Source of the DNA: JAVBQB01 sp031549265
Lineage (GTDB): Bacteria; Bacillota; Clostridia; Oscillospirales; JAVBQB01
NCBI GenBank assembly: GCA_031549265.1
Contig: JAVBQB010000001.1
Location: 124,001-188,000 of the forward strand
Direction of reading: 5' to 3'
DNA length: 64,000 nucleotides
Part shown: piece after piece, positions 1 through 8,814 of the stretch
How the letters are laid out: every line of letters begins with the position of its first letter
How positions within the stretch are numbered: the first letter of the stretch is position 1
Notes under the pieces: generated by a model
Databases searched by the model: none
Seen by the model: only the letters and a program-made list of their open reading frames with translations
What the model was told of the DNA's origin: nothing
Translations under genes and position numbers: made by a program

Positions 1-24
1 CCCTGAGCCGTCGAATCATTAGTA

Positions 25-1344
25 TTAGGACGCGGTCACTCTCTTGGTGCTTTTTACCTTTGAGGACGGCGACTTTATTGTCGGTCTGTTCGCCAGCCGG
101 CCTTCGTCTCTGACGATTTCCGGCTCTGAGCGGTTGACGATCGAGTCTTTGGTAATGGTCACTTTGCTGATCGCCTGGTCAGAAGGAATGTTGTACATTA
201 TGTCTGTCATTACATCTTCAATGACCGCGCGTAGTCCTCGGGCGCCAACGCCGCGTTCGATGGCTTTGTCGGCAATCGCCTCAAGCGCGCCGGTTTCAAA
301 ATCAAGCTCCACATCATCAAACTCAAACAGCTTTTTATACTGCTTCGTGAGTGCGTTCTTCGGCGTTGTCAGAATCTGAATCAGGTCGTCTCGTTTCAGG
401 GATTCAAGGGGCGCGACCACCGGTAATCGTCCGACAAGCTCGGGGATAACACCGTATTTCAGCAAATCATGGGGCTGAATGTCACGCATAATCGCCGTAA
501 CGTCCCGTTCCTTCTTGCTTTCAATCTCGGCGCCAAAGCCCATGCCCTTTTTACCCATGCGGGATTCGATGATTTTATCGATGCCGTCGAACGCTCCGCC
601 GCAGATAAACAAAATGTTTGTGGTGTTGACCTGGATGAATTCCTGGTGCGGATGTTTGCGCCCTCCCTGAGGAGGAACGTTCGCTACAGTACCTTCCAGT
701 ATTTTGAGCAGAGCCTGCTGTACGCCCTCGCCGGAAACATCGCGGGTGATCGAAACGTTTTCGCTCTTGCGCGCTATCTTATCCAGTTCGTCGATATAAA
801 TTATTCCGCGTTCAGCAAGTTCAACATCGTACTCGGCGGCTTGAATGAGACGAAGCAGAATGTTCTCAACGTCTTCGCCGACATAGCCGGCTTCGGTCAA
901 AGTAGTCGCGTCGGCAATGGCGAACGGCACGTTTAGGATCTTGGCCAGCGTCTGGGCAAAATAGGTTTTGCCGCAGCCGGTGGGGCCGAGCAGCAGGATA
1001 TTGCTCTTTTGAAGCTCGACATCCTCTCCGCCGCCGAAGTGTATGCGCTTGTAGTGGTTGTAAACCGCGACAGAGAGCGCGATTTTCGCTCGCTCCTGCC
1101 CAACAATGTATTGGTCGAATATTTTTCTGATTTCCTGAGGGCGCGGAAGGTTCTCTATTGGCTCAAGCTGCTCAAAAACCTTTTTGCGGGACGGTTCAAA
1201 ACCGTCGTCAAGAATGTTCATGCAAAGATGGACGCATTCATTACAAATGTATGCGCCGGGTCCCGCAATCAGGCGTCGCACCTGATCCTGATGTTTGCCG
1301 CAAAATGAGCAGCGAACAACTCTCTTATCGTCATTTTTTGGCAT
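25..1344 (-). CDS. clpX: ClpX, ATP-dependent unfoldase of the Clp protease
   Basis: AAA+ unfoldase that recognises tagged substrates and threads them into the ClpP chamber in the cytoplasm. The N-terminus carries the ClpX zinc-binding domain (CSFCGK near residue 13 and CNEC near residue 34). It is followed by a Walker A motif (GPTGCGKT, about residue 120), a Walker B/DEXX box (IIYIDELDKI) and the RxxxGARGLR sensor-2 region near the C-terminus. The length of 439 aa is normal for the family. The start is supported by CGGAGG upstream of the ATG. It is the last gene of a tig-clpP-clpX order that is classical in bacteria, 37 bases after clpP. Only 24 bases lie beyond its stop, so its terminator or the next gene is outside the window. 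Confidence 0.98.
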   Translation of the reverse strand: MPKNDDKRVVRCSFCGKHQDQVRRLIAGPGAYICNECVHLCMNILDDGFEPSRKKVFEQLEPIENLPRPQEIRKIFDQYIVGQERAKIALSVAVYNHYKRIHFGGGEDVELQKSNILLLGPTGCGKTYFAQTLAKILNVPFAIADATTLTEAGYVGEDVENILLRLIQAAEYDVELAERGIIYIDELDKIARKSENVSITRDVSGEGVQQALLKILEGTVANVPPQGGRKHPHQEFIQVNTTNILFICGGAFDGIDKIIESRMGKKGMGFGAEIESKKERDVTAIMRDIQPHDLLKYGVIPELVGRLPVVAPLESLKRDDLIQILTTPKNALTKQYKKLFEFDDVELDFETGALEAIADKAIERGVGARGLRAVIEDVMTDIMYNIPSDQAISKVTITKDSIVNRSEPEIVRDEGRLANRPTIKSPSSKVKSTKRVTAS

Positions 1345-1381
1345 AACAAACCTCCGTTAACCTGACAAATTTGCTTTATAA

Positions 1382-1963
1382 TCAACGTTTTGTGATAACC
1401 TTGTCAATAAGCCCGTAGCTTTGCGCCTCATCGGGGCTCATAAAGTAGTCTCGCTCAACATCGCGCTCAATGACATCGAGTGGTTTGCCCGTGTTTTCGG
1501 ACAGAATACGATTGAGATTGTCTTTGACTTTTATCAGCCGTTCCGCCTGGATCCTGATGTCCGTGACCTGTCCGCGGGTTCCTCCCGCAGGCTGGTGGAT
1601 CATGATCTCTGCGTTGGGAAGGGCCATTCGTTTGCCTTTTGCGCCGGCGGCGAGCAGGAATGCTCCCATGCTGGCGGCAAGTCCGACGCAGATCGTGGAT
1701 ACGTCCGCCTTGATATACTGCATGGTGTCGTAAATCGCCATTCCGGAAGTGACTGAACCGCCGGGGCTGTTGATATAGAAGTGAATGTCCTTATCCGGAT
1801 CCTGTGCTTCCAGGTAAAGGAGCTGCGCGACTATAAGACTTGCGGTAACATCGTTAACTTCTTCAGAGAGAAAGACAATCCTGTCATTGAGCAGTCTTGA
1901 ATAAATATCATAAGACCGCTCGCCGCGATTAGTCTGCTCTACAACAATCGGTACTAAACTCAT
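1382..1963 (-). CDS. clpP: ClpP, serine protease subunit of the Clp protease
   Basis: Tetradecameric serine protease that degrades proteins unfolded by ClpX or another Clp ATPase. The catalytic triad is visible: Ser in GLAASMGAFLL, His in MIHQPAGG, and the Asp region in ERDYFMSPDEA. The length of 193 aa is the usual size for ClpP. The ATG at 1961-1963 is preceded by GGAG at good spacing. It lies between tig (upstream) and clpX (downstream) on the same strand. The 118-base gap to tig leaves room for its own promoter, but I could not pick out a convincing -35/-10 pair there. Confidence 0.98.
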   Translation of the reverse strand: MSLVPIVVEQTNRGERSYDIYSRLLNDRIVFLSEEVNDVTASLIVAQLLYLEAQDPDKDIHFYINSPGGSVTSGMAIYDTMQYIKADVSTICVGLAASMGAFLLAAGAKGKRMALPNAEIMIHQPAGGTRGQVTDIRIQAERLIKVKDNLNRILSENTGKPLDVIERDVERDYFMSPDEAQSYGLIDKVITKR

Positions 1964-2081
1964 TGTTAAACTCCTATGATGCTAATTTTAAGCGCACAAT
2001 CAAGCATATGCATTTTCATGCGCAAATAAACGCTGAACGATAAAATGCTAAAAATAGACTTGATCCGTCAAACCGGGAGTG

Positions 2082-3395
2082 TCATTCGCCGTCGGAAATG
2101 ACAGATTCGGCGGGAGGCGTGTCGGTCACTTTTGTAAAGCCCTTAAGCAGATCGATTGCCTGAGTGGTCATCAAATCTTTTTTGACCATGCGCTTCGGAT
2201 AATACATCTGCGCCTTGTCAAGCGGAACATTCATTCTGTCGCCGAAGCTCTGCTGGGATTCAACAATTGCCTCGTCAGATATTACGATACCCTCAAGCTC
2301 CGCGACTTTTTCCAGCGCGAGACCGATGATTACCTGTCTGCGCGCGGAGTCTTTGCTCTCTTCGAGAAGCTGCTCTTCGGTTTTTTGATACATTTTGTAG
2401 AACTGATCCATCGAAAGGCCGCGCATAGACATGTCGTATTTCAGATTATCAAGCATCTCGGTTGCTTTGTCGTCAACCATAACCTCAGGGATGTCGGCTT
2501 CAAAAGTCTTAATCAGTTCATCAAGCATATTCGATTCAAAAACGCTGTCCGCTTCGTGAACGTGGTTTTCAAGCAGATTTTTTCTCAGGTTTTCCTTAAA
2601 TTCGGCAAGCGTGTCAAACTCGGAAATATCTTTAGCGAATTCATCGTCAACTTCAGGCAGGATAGTCTCCTTGACCTCGTTGCAGGTGACCTTGAAAACA
2701 ACGGGCTTGCCGGCGAGTTCTTCGGCATGATAATCCGCGGGAAAAGTGATTTCGAGATCCCTGGACTCCCCGGCCATAATTCCAATCAGCTGGCTCTCAA
2801 ACCCGGGGATAAACTGTTCGCTGCCGATTTTGAGATCGTGGCCCTTCATGCTGCCGCCGGGAAATGCCTGATCCTCTAGATATCCAGTGAAATCGATGTT
2901 GACGGTATCACCCTTAGCCGCAGGTCTGTCAGTGGCCTGGATGCGCGCGTTGCGCTGGATGAAGGTTTGCAGGCGTTCCTCGACCTCTTCGTCGGTAACG
3001 GCGGGATCAGGACGATAAGCCGCAAGTGATTTGTAATCTCCAATTTTGACTTCGGGACTGACCGTAACGGTTGATTTAAATGAATAACCGTCGGCTGATA
3101 CGTCAAGCACCTCAAAATCCGCTTTATCCACCGGAAATATATCGGCGGCGTCGACAGCGTCACTGTAGGCTTTCGGATAGGACAAGTTGATCGCGTCCTC
3201 AAAGAAGACGCCCTCGCCATATGTGCGCTCAATAAGCCCTCTCGGCGCTTTGCCTTTGCGGAAGCCGGGCACGTTCATTCTGGAGACATTTTTGCGATAG
3301 GCTTTTTCTACTGCTTCCTGAAATTCTTCCCTGCCAACTTCAACTTCCATTTCGACGGTGTTCGCATCCAGTTTCTCGACCTTTTTAAGGATCAT
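2082..3395 (-). CDS. tig: Trigger factor, ribosome-associated chaperone and prolyl isomerase
   Basis: Ribosome-bound chaperone for nascent chains. The N-terminal ribosome-binding domain has the signature GFRKGKAPRG near residue 46. The central FKBP-type PPIase domain follows, with KGDTVNIDFTGYLED near residue 161. The helical C-terminal arms occupy roughly residues 250-420. The length of 437 aa is normal. AGGAGG precedes the ATG by about ten bases. It heads the tig-clpP-clpX group. An AT-rich stretch at 3400-3465 probably holds the promoter, but the boxes are weak. Confidence 0.97.
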   Translation of the reverse strand: MILKKVEKLDANTVEMEVEVGREEFQEAVEKAYRKNVSRMNVPGFRKGKAPRGLIERTYGEGVFFEDAINLSYPKAYSDAVDAADIFPVDKADFEVLDVSADGYSFKSTVTVSPEVKIGDYKSLAAYRPDPAVTDEEVEERLQTFIQRNARIQATDRPAAKGDTVNIDFTGYLEDQAFPGGSMKGHDLKIGSEQFIPGFESQLIGIMAGESRDLEITFPADYHAEELAGKPVVFKVTCNEVKETILPEVDDEFAKDISEFDTLAEFKENLRKNLLENHVHEADSVFESNMLDELIKTFEADIPEVMVDDKATEMLDNLKYDMSMRGLSMDQFYKMYQKTEEQLLEESKDSARRQVIIGLALEKVAELEGIVISDEAIVESQQSFGDRMNVPLDKAQMYYPKRMVKKDLMTTQAIDLLKGFTKVTDTPPAESVISDGE

Positions 3396-3468
3396 TTACG
3401 TCTTTCCTCCTGCGTATTCACTAGTAAAATTATTCTATCAGATTTTATAAACAAATGCTAGCATATTC

Positions 3469-4164
3469 TTAAATTTTAACCGGTTTAAATCCAAGATAAT
3501 CAGACGAAATCAAGGCGTACGTGATTCCGTCAATCGCTCCCTCGACGGCTTTTTTGTGTCCGTATCCATGAAGATGGCCGTAATAACACCGCGATACCTC
3601 GTATTGCCGCATCAGCTCAACAATTTCGTTGCAGCAGTAACCTTCACAAATCGGCGGATAGTGCAGGAAGCACACTTTTTCCAGTGAGCTCCCAGCGCTC
3701 GCGTGTTTCAGAGAAAATTCGAGTCTGCAGATTTCCCTGTCGAAAATTTTCTTGTCAAAGCTACCGCTCTCCCGATCTTCCTCATAGAACCAACCCCTTG
3801 TTCCGCAGACTGCGACATCGCCGACTATAAAACTGTTGTTGTGAATTATATCAATGGTTGCCAGGCCGTATTTCACAAAAAAAGTCTGCAGCTTCTTCGC
3901 TGTCGCCCACCAGTAGTCGTGATTTCCTTTTATCAGCAGCTTTTTTCCCGGCAGAGAATCAATGAATTTAAAATCCTCGAGCGCCTGGTCAAGGTTCATT
4001 CCCCATGAACTGTCGCCGCAGAGAACTGTAGTGTCCCCGTCGGTCAGGTGCGAAAAGCCACTGCGAATCTTGTCAACATAGCCGACCCAGTTGCCGCCGA
4101 AAACGTCCATCGCTTTATTTGTACTGAGAGCAAGGTGGAGGTCACCTATCGCGTAAAGCGCCAC
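3469..4164 (-). CDS. Calcineurin-like metallophosphoesterase
   Basis: Member of the metallophosphoesterase superfamily, with the metal-binding motif series in order: GDLH near residue 7, GDSSWGMN near residue 50, KGNHDYWW near residue 79, HYPP near residue 168 and YGHLHG near residue 195. The length of 231 aa fits a single-domain cytoplasmic enzyme. The substrate cannot be told from sequence; relatives act on phosphoproteins, nucleotides or other phosphoesters. The start is a GTG at 4162-4164 preceded by AGGAGG seven bases upstream, a strong ribosome-binding site. It lies just upstream of tig on the same strand and may be transcribed with it (73-base gap). It diverges from the small DUF1540 gene. 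Confidence 0.85.
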   Translation of the reverse strand: MALYAIGDLHLALSTNKAMDVFGGNWVGYVDKIRSGFSHLTDGDTTVLCGDSSWGMNLDQALEDFKFIDSLPGKKLLIKGNHDYWWATAKKLQTFFVKYGLATIDIIHNNSFIVGDVAVCGTRGWFYEEDRESGSFDKKIFDREICRLEFSLKHASAGSSLEKVCFLHYPPICEGYCCNEIVELMRQYEVSRCYYGHLHGYGHKKAVEGAIDGITYALISSDYLGFKPVKI

Positions 4165-4287
4165 TTCTCAGCCTCCTGATTCCTTTTTTGGAAGAGCATG
4201 GCATTTATTGTAAAGAATAAATTAAGGAAAAATTCAGATAATATTTTTGCAATACATTTTTGCGAAATATGATTTTTGAGGTGAATT

Positions 4288-4464
4288 ATGTTTAGCGACG
4301 AGAAAAGCAATGAAAAAGTTGACGGCATCAACTGTTCAGTATCGAACTGCGAATATCACGGGGGCGGTAACACTTGCCACGCCGGGTCTATTAAAGTCGG
4401 TACCGAATACGCCGGCAGCAAGGACGAAACCATTTGCGCGACTTTTAACAAAAAATCCAAATAA
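4288..4464 (+). CDS. Small DUF1540-type cysteine-rich protein
   Basis: A 58-residue reading frame with a plausible ribosome-binding site (TTTTGAGGTG, six to seven bases before the ATG). The core INCSVSNCEYHGGG followed by C-H and a later TICATF is the four-cysteine pattern of the DUF1540 family, small proteins widespread in Clostridia that are presumed to bind a metal. The biochemical role of the family is not established. It is a monocistronic plus-strand gene between two minus-strand units. It is followed after ten bases by a strong hairpin with a T-run. Confidence 0.8.
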   Translation: MFSDEKSNEKVDGINCSVSNCEYHGGGNTCHAGSIKVGTEYAGSKDETICATFNKKSK

Positions 4465-4474
4465 CTCAGCGCCC

Positions 4475-4508
4475 GCCGGAACGAGAGTTCCGGCATTTAT
4501 TTTTTTTG
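4475..4508 (+). terminator. Intrinsic terminator after the DUF1540 gene
   Basis: Perfect 8-bp stem GCCGGAAC/GTTCCGGC with a GAGA tetraloop at 4475-4494, followed by ATTTATTTTTTTT. It ends the plus-strand DUF1540 transcript and lies just beyond the convergent thrC stop. Confidence 0.85.
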
Positions 4509-4516
4509 CGCGAATG

Positions 4517-5995
4517 TCATCCGCCAATCCAGTCCATGACGGCGCGCGCCATTCCGGAAGAATCCACTATGCCGTTAAAACGTTCTTTCAAATCGCGAAG
4601 CTCGAAAAGCTGTTTGGGCGCCGGAATGTTTGCTAGGCTCTCCAGAACTTGAATCTGGTCGGCGCTGTCGCAGATCTTACCCAGCGCCTCCAGCACCGCG
4701 CCACAAAATTTGTAAGGACTGGCGGTTGAGACAATCAGAGTCGGCGTGCTGTCGAGCGTCTCGCGGCGGTAATCCGAATAAACGGCGTAAGCGACCGCGG
4801 TATGCGGGTCGAGCAGCTGCCCGTACTCGTTGAAGCAGGATTTAATTGTCGCAAGCGTCCGGCGGTCATCGCAGCATCCGGCATAATAATTTTCGCGCAT
4901 AACGCCGCTGATCGAATCGGGAACTTTATAAAAGCCGTTTGACGCGAGCTCGGACATTAGCCGGCCGATAAACGCGCTGTCATAGTCGGACAGGAGATAA
5001 AGCATGCGTTCCAGGTTGGACGATATCAGTATATCCATCGACGGGGAAAAAGTCGTGTGAAATTTTCGATTTCTGTTATAAACGCCGGAATTGATGAACT
5101 CGGTCAGCACGTCATTGCTGTTGGATGCGCAGATGAGCCTTGCGATGGGCAAGCCCATTTTTTTAGCGAAATAAGCCGACAGAATATTGCCGAAGTTTCC
5201 GGTCGGAACACAGACGTTGATGCTATCACCCAGAGTCACCGCTCCGGATTTAACAAGGTCAAGATAACCCGAGAAATAGTAGACAATCTGAGGCAACACC
5301 CGTCCCCAGTTGATTGAGTTTGCCGACGAAAAAAAGCTGCTGCGCTCGCCGACGAACGCCCTCATTTCCGGGTCGGAGAATATGGATTTTACGCCGGTCT
5401 GCGTGTCGTCGAAATTGCCGTTGACTCCAACGACCATTACATTGCCGCCCCGCTGGGTCGTCATTTGCAGGCGCTGAATGTCCGAAACGCCGTCGCGCGG
5501 GTAAAAGACAAGAATAGCGGTACCGTTAACGTCGCAAAAGCCCTCGAGCGCGGCCTTGCCGGTATCCCCTGAGGTTGCCGTGAGAATGCACGCCGTGCGC
5601 TTCTCGCCTGTGTCCCTGAGTGACTTAACAAGAAGATGCGGAAGCATCTGCAAAGCCATATCCTTGAATGCACATGTCGGCCCGTGCCAGAGCTCGAGCA
5701 TATATGCGCCGTCGTGGATCTTATTTACCGGCGCGGGGGTAGGGCTGTCATACTTCTGACCGCCGTAAGCCAAATCGGCAAAGCCTTCAAGTGTCGCTGT
5801 GCCCCATCCGTCAAGATAAGGGGCCATAACTGCCGCCGCGCGCTGACCGTAAGACATATCAAGCATCGCCTCGGTGGCCGGAATATGGGGGATCAGCTCC
5901 GGCGTATAGAGACCGCCATCACCGGCGAGACCTGACGCAATAGCGGTTTCGACGGTGACTGCCGTTTTGGAATCTCTTGTGCTCAGGTATCGCAT
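4517..5995 (-). CDS. thrC: Threonine synthase
   Basis: PLP enzyme converting O-phosphohomoserine to threonine. The PLP lysine lies in HGPTCAFKDMALQ near residue 112 and is preceded by the N-terminal Y-S/T-T-R segment (MRYLSTRDSK). The glycine-rich phosphate-binding region TATSGDTGKAA is near residue 150, and VPTGNFGNILSAYF is present near residue 263. The length of 492 aa fits the longer, E. coli/yeast-like ThrC class. Its ATG has AAGGATAT upstream, and the first 13 bases overlap the end of the dipeptidase gene, implying co-transcription. No homoserine kinase or dehydrogenase gene is nearby. It ends the long minus-strand run. Confidence 0.95.
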   Translation of the reverse strand: MRYLSTRDSKTAVTVETAIASGLAGDGGLYTPELIPHIPATEAMLDMSYGQRAAAVMAPYLDGWGTATLEGFADLAYGGQKYDSPTPAPVNKIHDGAYMLELWHGPTCAFKDMALQMLPHLLVKSLRDTGEKRTACILTATSGDTGKAALEGFCDVNGTAILVFYPRDGVSDIQRLQMTTQRGGNVMVVGVNGNFDDTQTGVKSIFSDPEMRAFVGERSSFFSSANSINWGRVLPQIVYYFSGYLDLVKSGAVTLGDSINVCVPTGNFGNILSAYFAKKMGLPIARLICASNSNDVLTEFINSGVYNRNRKFHTTFSPSMDILISSNLERMLYLLSDYDSAFIGRLMSELASNGFYKVPDSISGVMRENYYAGCCDDRRTLATIKSCFNEYGQLLDPHTAVAYAVYSDYRRETLDSTPTLIVSTASPYKFCGAVLEALGKICDSADQIQVLESLANIPAPKQLFELRDLKERFNGIVDSSGMARAVMDWIGG

Positions 5996-6939
5996 ATATC
6001 CTTAACCATCCTTAGCAGATTAAAATAAAATATGTCGCGGACCAGCTGCTCGGAATAGTTTTTCTTTAGCAGTCCGTCATATAACTTCCACATGTCCGAA
6101 ATATTTCCGATTTCCAGAGGCAGATCTTCACAGCCGTCAAAGTCCGCGCCAATGCCGATTATACCCGCGCCGCCGAGCGACAGGAAATGTTCGATATGCC
6201 CGATGACATGGTCGAGCGTCGCGTGGCCGGTGTTAACTAGATCGCGGTATAGGTTAATGCCGACAAAGCCGTTCAGCGACTTGATAGCCAAAAACTGATC
6301 GTCGGTCAGATTACGCCGGTGCCCGCAAATTTTCTTGGAGTTCGAATGGCTTGCGATGAATGGCCTCCCGCGTCTTTGCGCGATTTCAGCAACGTCCCAA
6401 AAACCGGGTTCCGAAATGTGCGAAACGTCCACCATAATACCGAGATCAAACATCCGCTCAACGAATTCTTTTCCCTTGTCAGTAAGACCTTCTTCGGGCG
6501 CTTCCGCGCAGCTGCCGGAGAGCGCGTTCCGATTGTTCCAGACTACGTTTATCGCGCGCACCCCGAGATCATAAGCAACCTGCAGCTTTTCCAGTGAACA
6601 GTCCAGCAGCTCCGCGCCCTCCACGGACAGCATCGCAGCAATTTTGTTTCCGCGAGCGGCTTCGGCTATATCGGAAGTATTCCTGCAAAGGACAATTTTA
6701 TCAGGATTTCGCTGCTCGGTCTCGGCAATAAACTTTCGGTAAAGCTGAAAGAACTGGTTAAATGGAGTTGTGTCGAGCGTCTTCTTAATATCCGAGTATA
6801 AAGCGAAAATTTGCACATAGGGTTCAAGCACCGACGCTTTGCTAAAGTCGATGTGGCAGGTATTTTCGATAAGTGACTGACTTTTAACAAAAATTTGCGA
6901 TATTGTATCACAATGTGCGTCAAACAGTGGAATCTTCAT
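5983..6939 (-). CDS. Membrane dipeptidase (renal dipeptidase family, peptidase M19)
   Basis: Zinc-dependent dipeptidase of the M19 family. The N-terminal metal motif is FDAHCDTI (HxD type). The central glutamate motif is MLSVEGAELL near residue 125. DVSHISEPGFWDVAE near residue 192 and ASHSNSK near residue 217 provide further metal ligands, and IGADFDG lies near residue 262. The length of 318 aa is standard. The ATG at 6937-6939 is preceded by GGGGGA at six bases and overlaps the stop of the upstream RNase HII-YraN gene as TGATG. The next gene, thrC, overlaps its end. Despite the family name there is no signal peptide here, so a cytoplasmic enzyme is likely. Confidence 0.9.
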   Translation of the reverse strand: MKIPLFDAHCDTISQIFVKSQSLIENTCHIDFSKASVLEPYVQIFALYSDIKKTLDTTPFNQFFQLYRKFIAETEQRNPDKIVLCRNTSDIAEAARGNKIAAMLSVEGAELLDCSLEKLQVAYDLGVRAINVVWNNRNALSGSCAEAPEEGLTDKGKEFVERMFDLGIMVDVSHISEPGFWDVAEIAQRRGRPFIASHSNSKKICGHRRNLTDDQFLAIKSLNGFVGINLYRDLVNTGHATLDHVIGHIEHFLSLGGAGIIGIGADFDGCEDLPLEIGNISDMWKLYDGLLKKNYSEQLVRDIFYFNLLRMVKDICDT

Positions 6940-7928
6940 CAAAAATCCCCCGTTTCAATTAGATCAAATGCTGAGATTATATGATTCAGACTATGTTTGC
7001 CGGTTTTGTCCGTATACACTTCGATAACGTCGAATCGTGGCTGGAGGGTGGTCGGACATTCCTCAAGCCAGATTTGGGAACTGCGCAATACCCTCTGGCG
7101 CTTATGAAAATCAACGGCCTCAGCGGCACTGGCAAACTTTCCGCTTTTTCTCGACTTAACTTCGACGAAAGCGACATATCCGGACATGCCCGCAATGATG
7201 TCAATCTCTCCGTATTGTGTATGATAATTCCTGCCGAATATCTCGTATCCCAGCTGTCTCAGATAATCGCAGGCCAGCTGCTCGCCGCGCTGTCCGGTCT
7301 GGGCGGATCGCGGTAGCTCAGACGTCGCCTTGACCGGCTTTACCGCAAACGTCTTTCGGTGATGCGGGCAGGGGCCGTGTTCGATAATCAAATTGCGGTG
7401 CAGCGGTGTCGGATAACCCTTGTGGCTCTCAAAACGATACTGAGGGAACTCCTTTGAAAGCTGCGTCATATATCGATCGCGCGCGGTTTTGGCCAGAATG
7501 GAAGCTGCCGCGATACATGCGCTCTTTCGGTCTCCGCCTATAACGGGAGAAGCGCAAACGTCGGTAAAATACCTGATGCTGTTGCCATCTATTATCGTAA
7601 GATCTGGCGCTGCGCATAAGCTGTCGTAGGCGCGGCGCATCGCGAGCATTGACGCGTTGAGTATGTTAAGTTCGTCAATCTCTTCAACAGAAGCGCTAGT
7701 TATGCTGTAAGATACTGCGTTTTCACAGATGATGTCAAACAGACGGTCGCGTTTTTTAGACGATAGCTTCTTAGAGTCGTTCAATCCGTCGACAAAAAAA
7801 TCCGGCGGAAGAATGACGGCCGCAGCATATACTGGCCCGGCAAGCGGCCCTCTGCCTGCTTCGTCAATGCCGCAAAGGATAGCGGATTGTTCGCGTAGTT
7901 TTGAGTCAAAAGAGAATAGCTCAGTCAT
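6939..7928 (-). CDS. rnhB: Ribonuclease HII fused to a YraN/UPF0102 nuclease-like domain
   Basis: A 329-residue two-domain protein. Residues 1-195 are RNase HII, which removes RNA from DNA-RNA hybrids and misincorporated ribonucleotides: GIDEAGRGPLAGP holds catalytic D22 and E23, IIDGN holds D114, and AKTARDRYM holds D151. Residues about 210-329 are a YraN (UPF0102) domain, a restriction-endonuclease-like fold, with GEIDIIA (E241, D243) and VEVKSR (E256, K258). In most bacteria these are separate neighbouring genes. The ATG at 7926-7928 overlaps the rbgA stop as ATGACTGA. The frame is open further upstream, but that extension lies inside rbgA and is not family-like. Confidence 0.92.
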   Translation of the reverse strand: MTELFSFDSKLREQSAILCGIDEAGRGPLAGPVYAAAVILPPDFFVDGLNDSKKLSSKKRDRLFDIICENAVSYSITSASVEEIDELNILNASMLAMRRAYDSLCAAPDLTIIDGNSIRYFTDVCASPVIGGDRKSACIAAASILAKTARDRYMTQLSKEFPQYRFESHKGYPTPLHRNLIIEHGPCPHHRKTFAVKPVKATSELPRSAQTGQRGEQLACDYLRQLGYEIFGRNYHTQYGEIDIIAGMSGYVAFVEVKSRKSGKFASAAEAVDFHKRQRVLRSSQIWLEECPTTLQPRFDVIEVYTDKTGKHSLNHIISAFDLIETGDF

Positions 7929-8814
7929 TAACGACACCGTTCTTCGCATTCCCTGAAGAAATAAAGTCATCCACGCTTTCCAGTGTAAAGCGACCGAGCT
8001 TTCCGCCTCGGAATTCGTCAAACAGGATCCTGGACATTCGCTCGGTATCGACATGCCCGCCCGACATGAGGAATCCCCGGCTGCGGGCGGCGGATTCAAG
8101 AAGGTCGTATCCGGCGATCCCGGCAGAAACTGGTATTTTGTAGCGTTCAGTCAAAGACTGCGGGTAAAGCGCCGACATAGTGTCAAGGAAATTACAGCTC
8201 AGCTCCTCGACATCCATGATGTTATCCTTGATTGCGCCGGTATAGGCTAAAAACTGACCGGCTCTGGGGTCGGATATGTTCGGCCAGAGGATGCCCGGGG
8301 TGTCGAGCAGCTCGATTCCCTTATCAAGCGAGATCCACTGCTTTCCTCTCGTAACGCCCGGTCTGTCTTCGGCGCGGGCGACGGCGCGCCCCGCTAGCCG
8401 GTTGACAAACGAGGATTTGCCGACGTTCGGTATGCCGACGATCATCAGGCGCAGCGTTCGGCCCGACTGGCCTTTCTCACGCAGGCGTTCTATCTTCTCC
8501 CGAAGCAGGTTCTTGACGGCGGGGATAAACCTATTGGTTCCCGCGCCGGATTTGCTTGAACAGTCAAAAGCCTCGGCGCCGATTCCAGAAAAATACGTCA
8601 GCCATTTCGCTGTCTTATCCGGATCGGCCTGGTCCGCGCGGTTCAGTATTATAAGACGGGGTTTATGACCCGCCAACTCGTCGAGGTCAGGATTGCGGCT
8701 AGAAACGGGGATACGCGCGTCAATAATCTCCGCGACGGCGTCGACAAGCTTTAGATTTTCGGTGATGAGCCTGCGCGTTTTTGCCATGTGTCCGGGATAC
8801 CAGTTAATGTTCAT
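7921..8814 (-). CDS. rbgA: RbgA/YlqF, ribosome biogenesis GTPase
   Basis: Circularly permuted GTPase required for late 50S subunit maturation in Firmicutes. The N-terminus MNINWYPGHMAKTR is the family signature. The permuted G motifs appear in the order G4 (LNRADQAD), G1 (GIPNVGKSSFVNRL) and G3 (DTPGILWPN). The C-terminal helical RNA-binding domain follows. The length of about 297 aa fits. The ATG at 8812-8814 overlaps the stop of lepB by the classic ATGA. An in-frame extension of 11 codons upstream lies inside lepB and is unlikely to be used. Location beside rplS and rnhB is the standard arrangement in Bacillota. Confidence 0.95.
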   Translation of the reverse strand: MNINWYPGHMAKTRRLITENLKLVDAVAEIIDARIPVSSRNPDLDELAGHKPRLIILNRADQADPDKTAKWLTYFSGIGAEAFDCSSKSGAGTNRFIPAVKNLLREKIERLREKGQSGRTLRLMIVGIPNVGKSSFVNRLAGRAVARAEDRPGVTRGKQWISLDKGIELLDTPGILWPNISDPRAGQFLAYTGAIKDNIMDVEELSCNFLDTMSALYPQSLTERYKIPVSAGIAGYDLLESAARSRGFLMSGGHVDTERMSRILFDEFRGGKLGRFTLESVDDFISSGNAKNGVVND

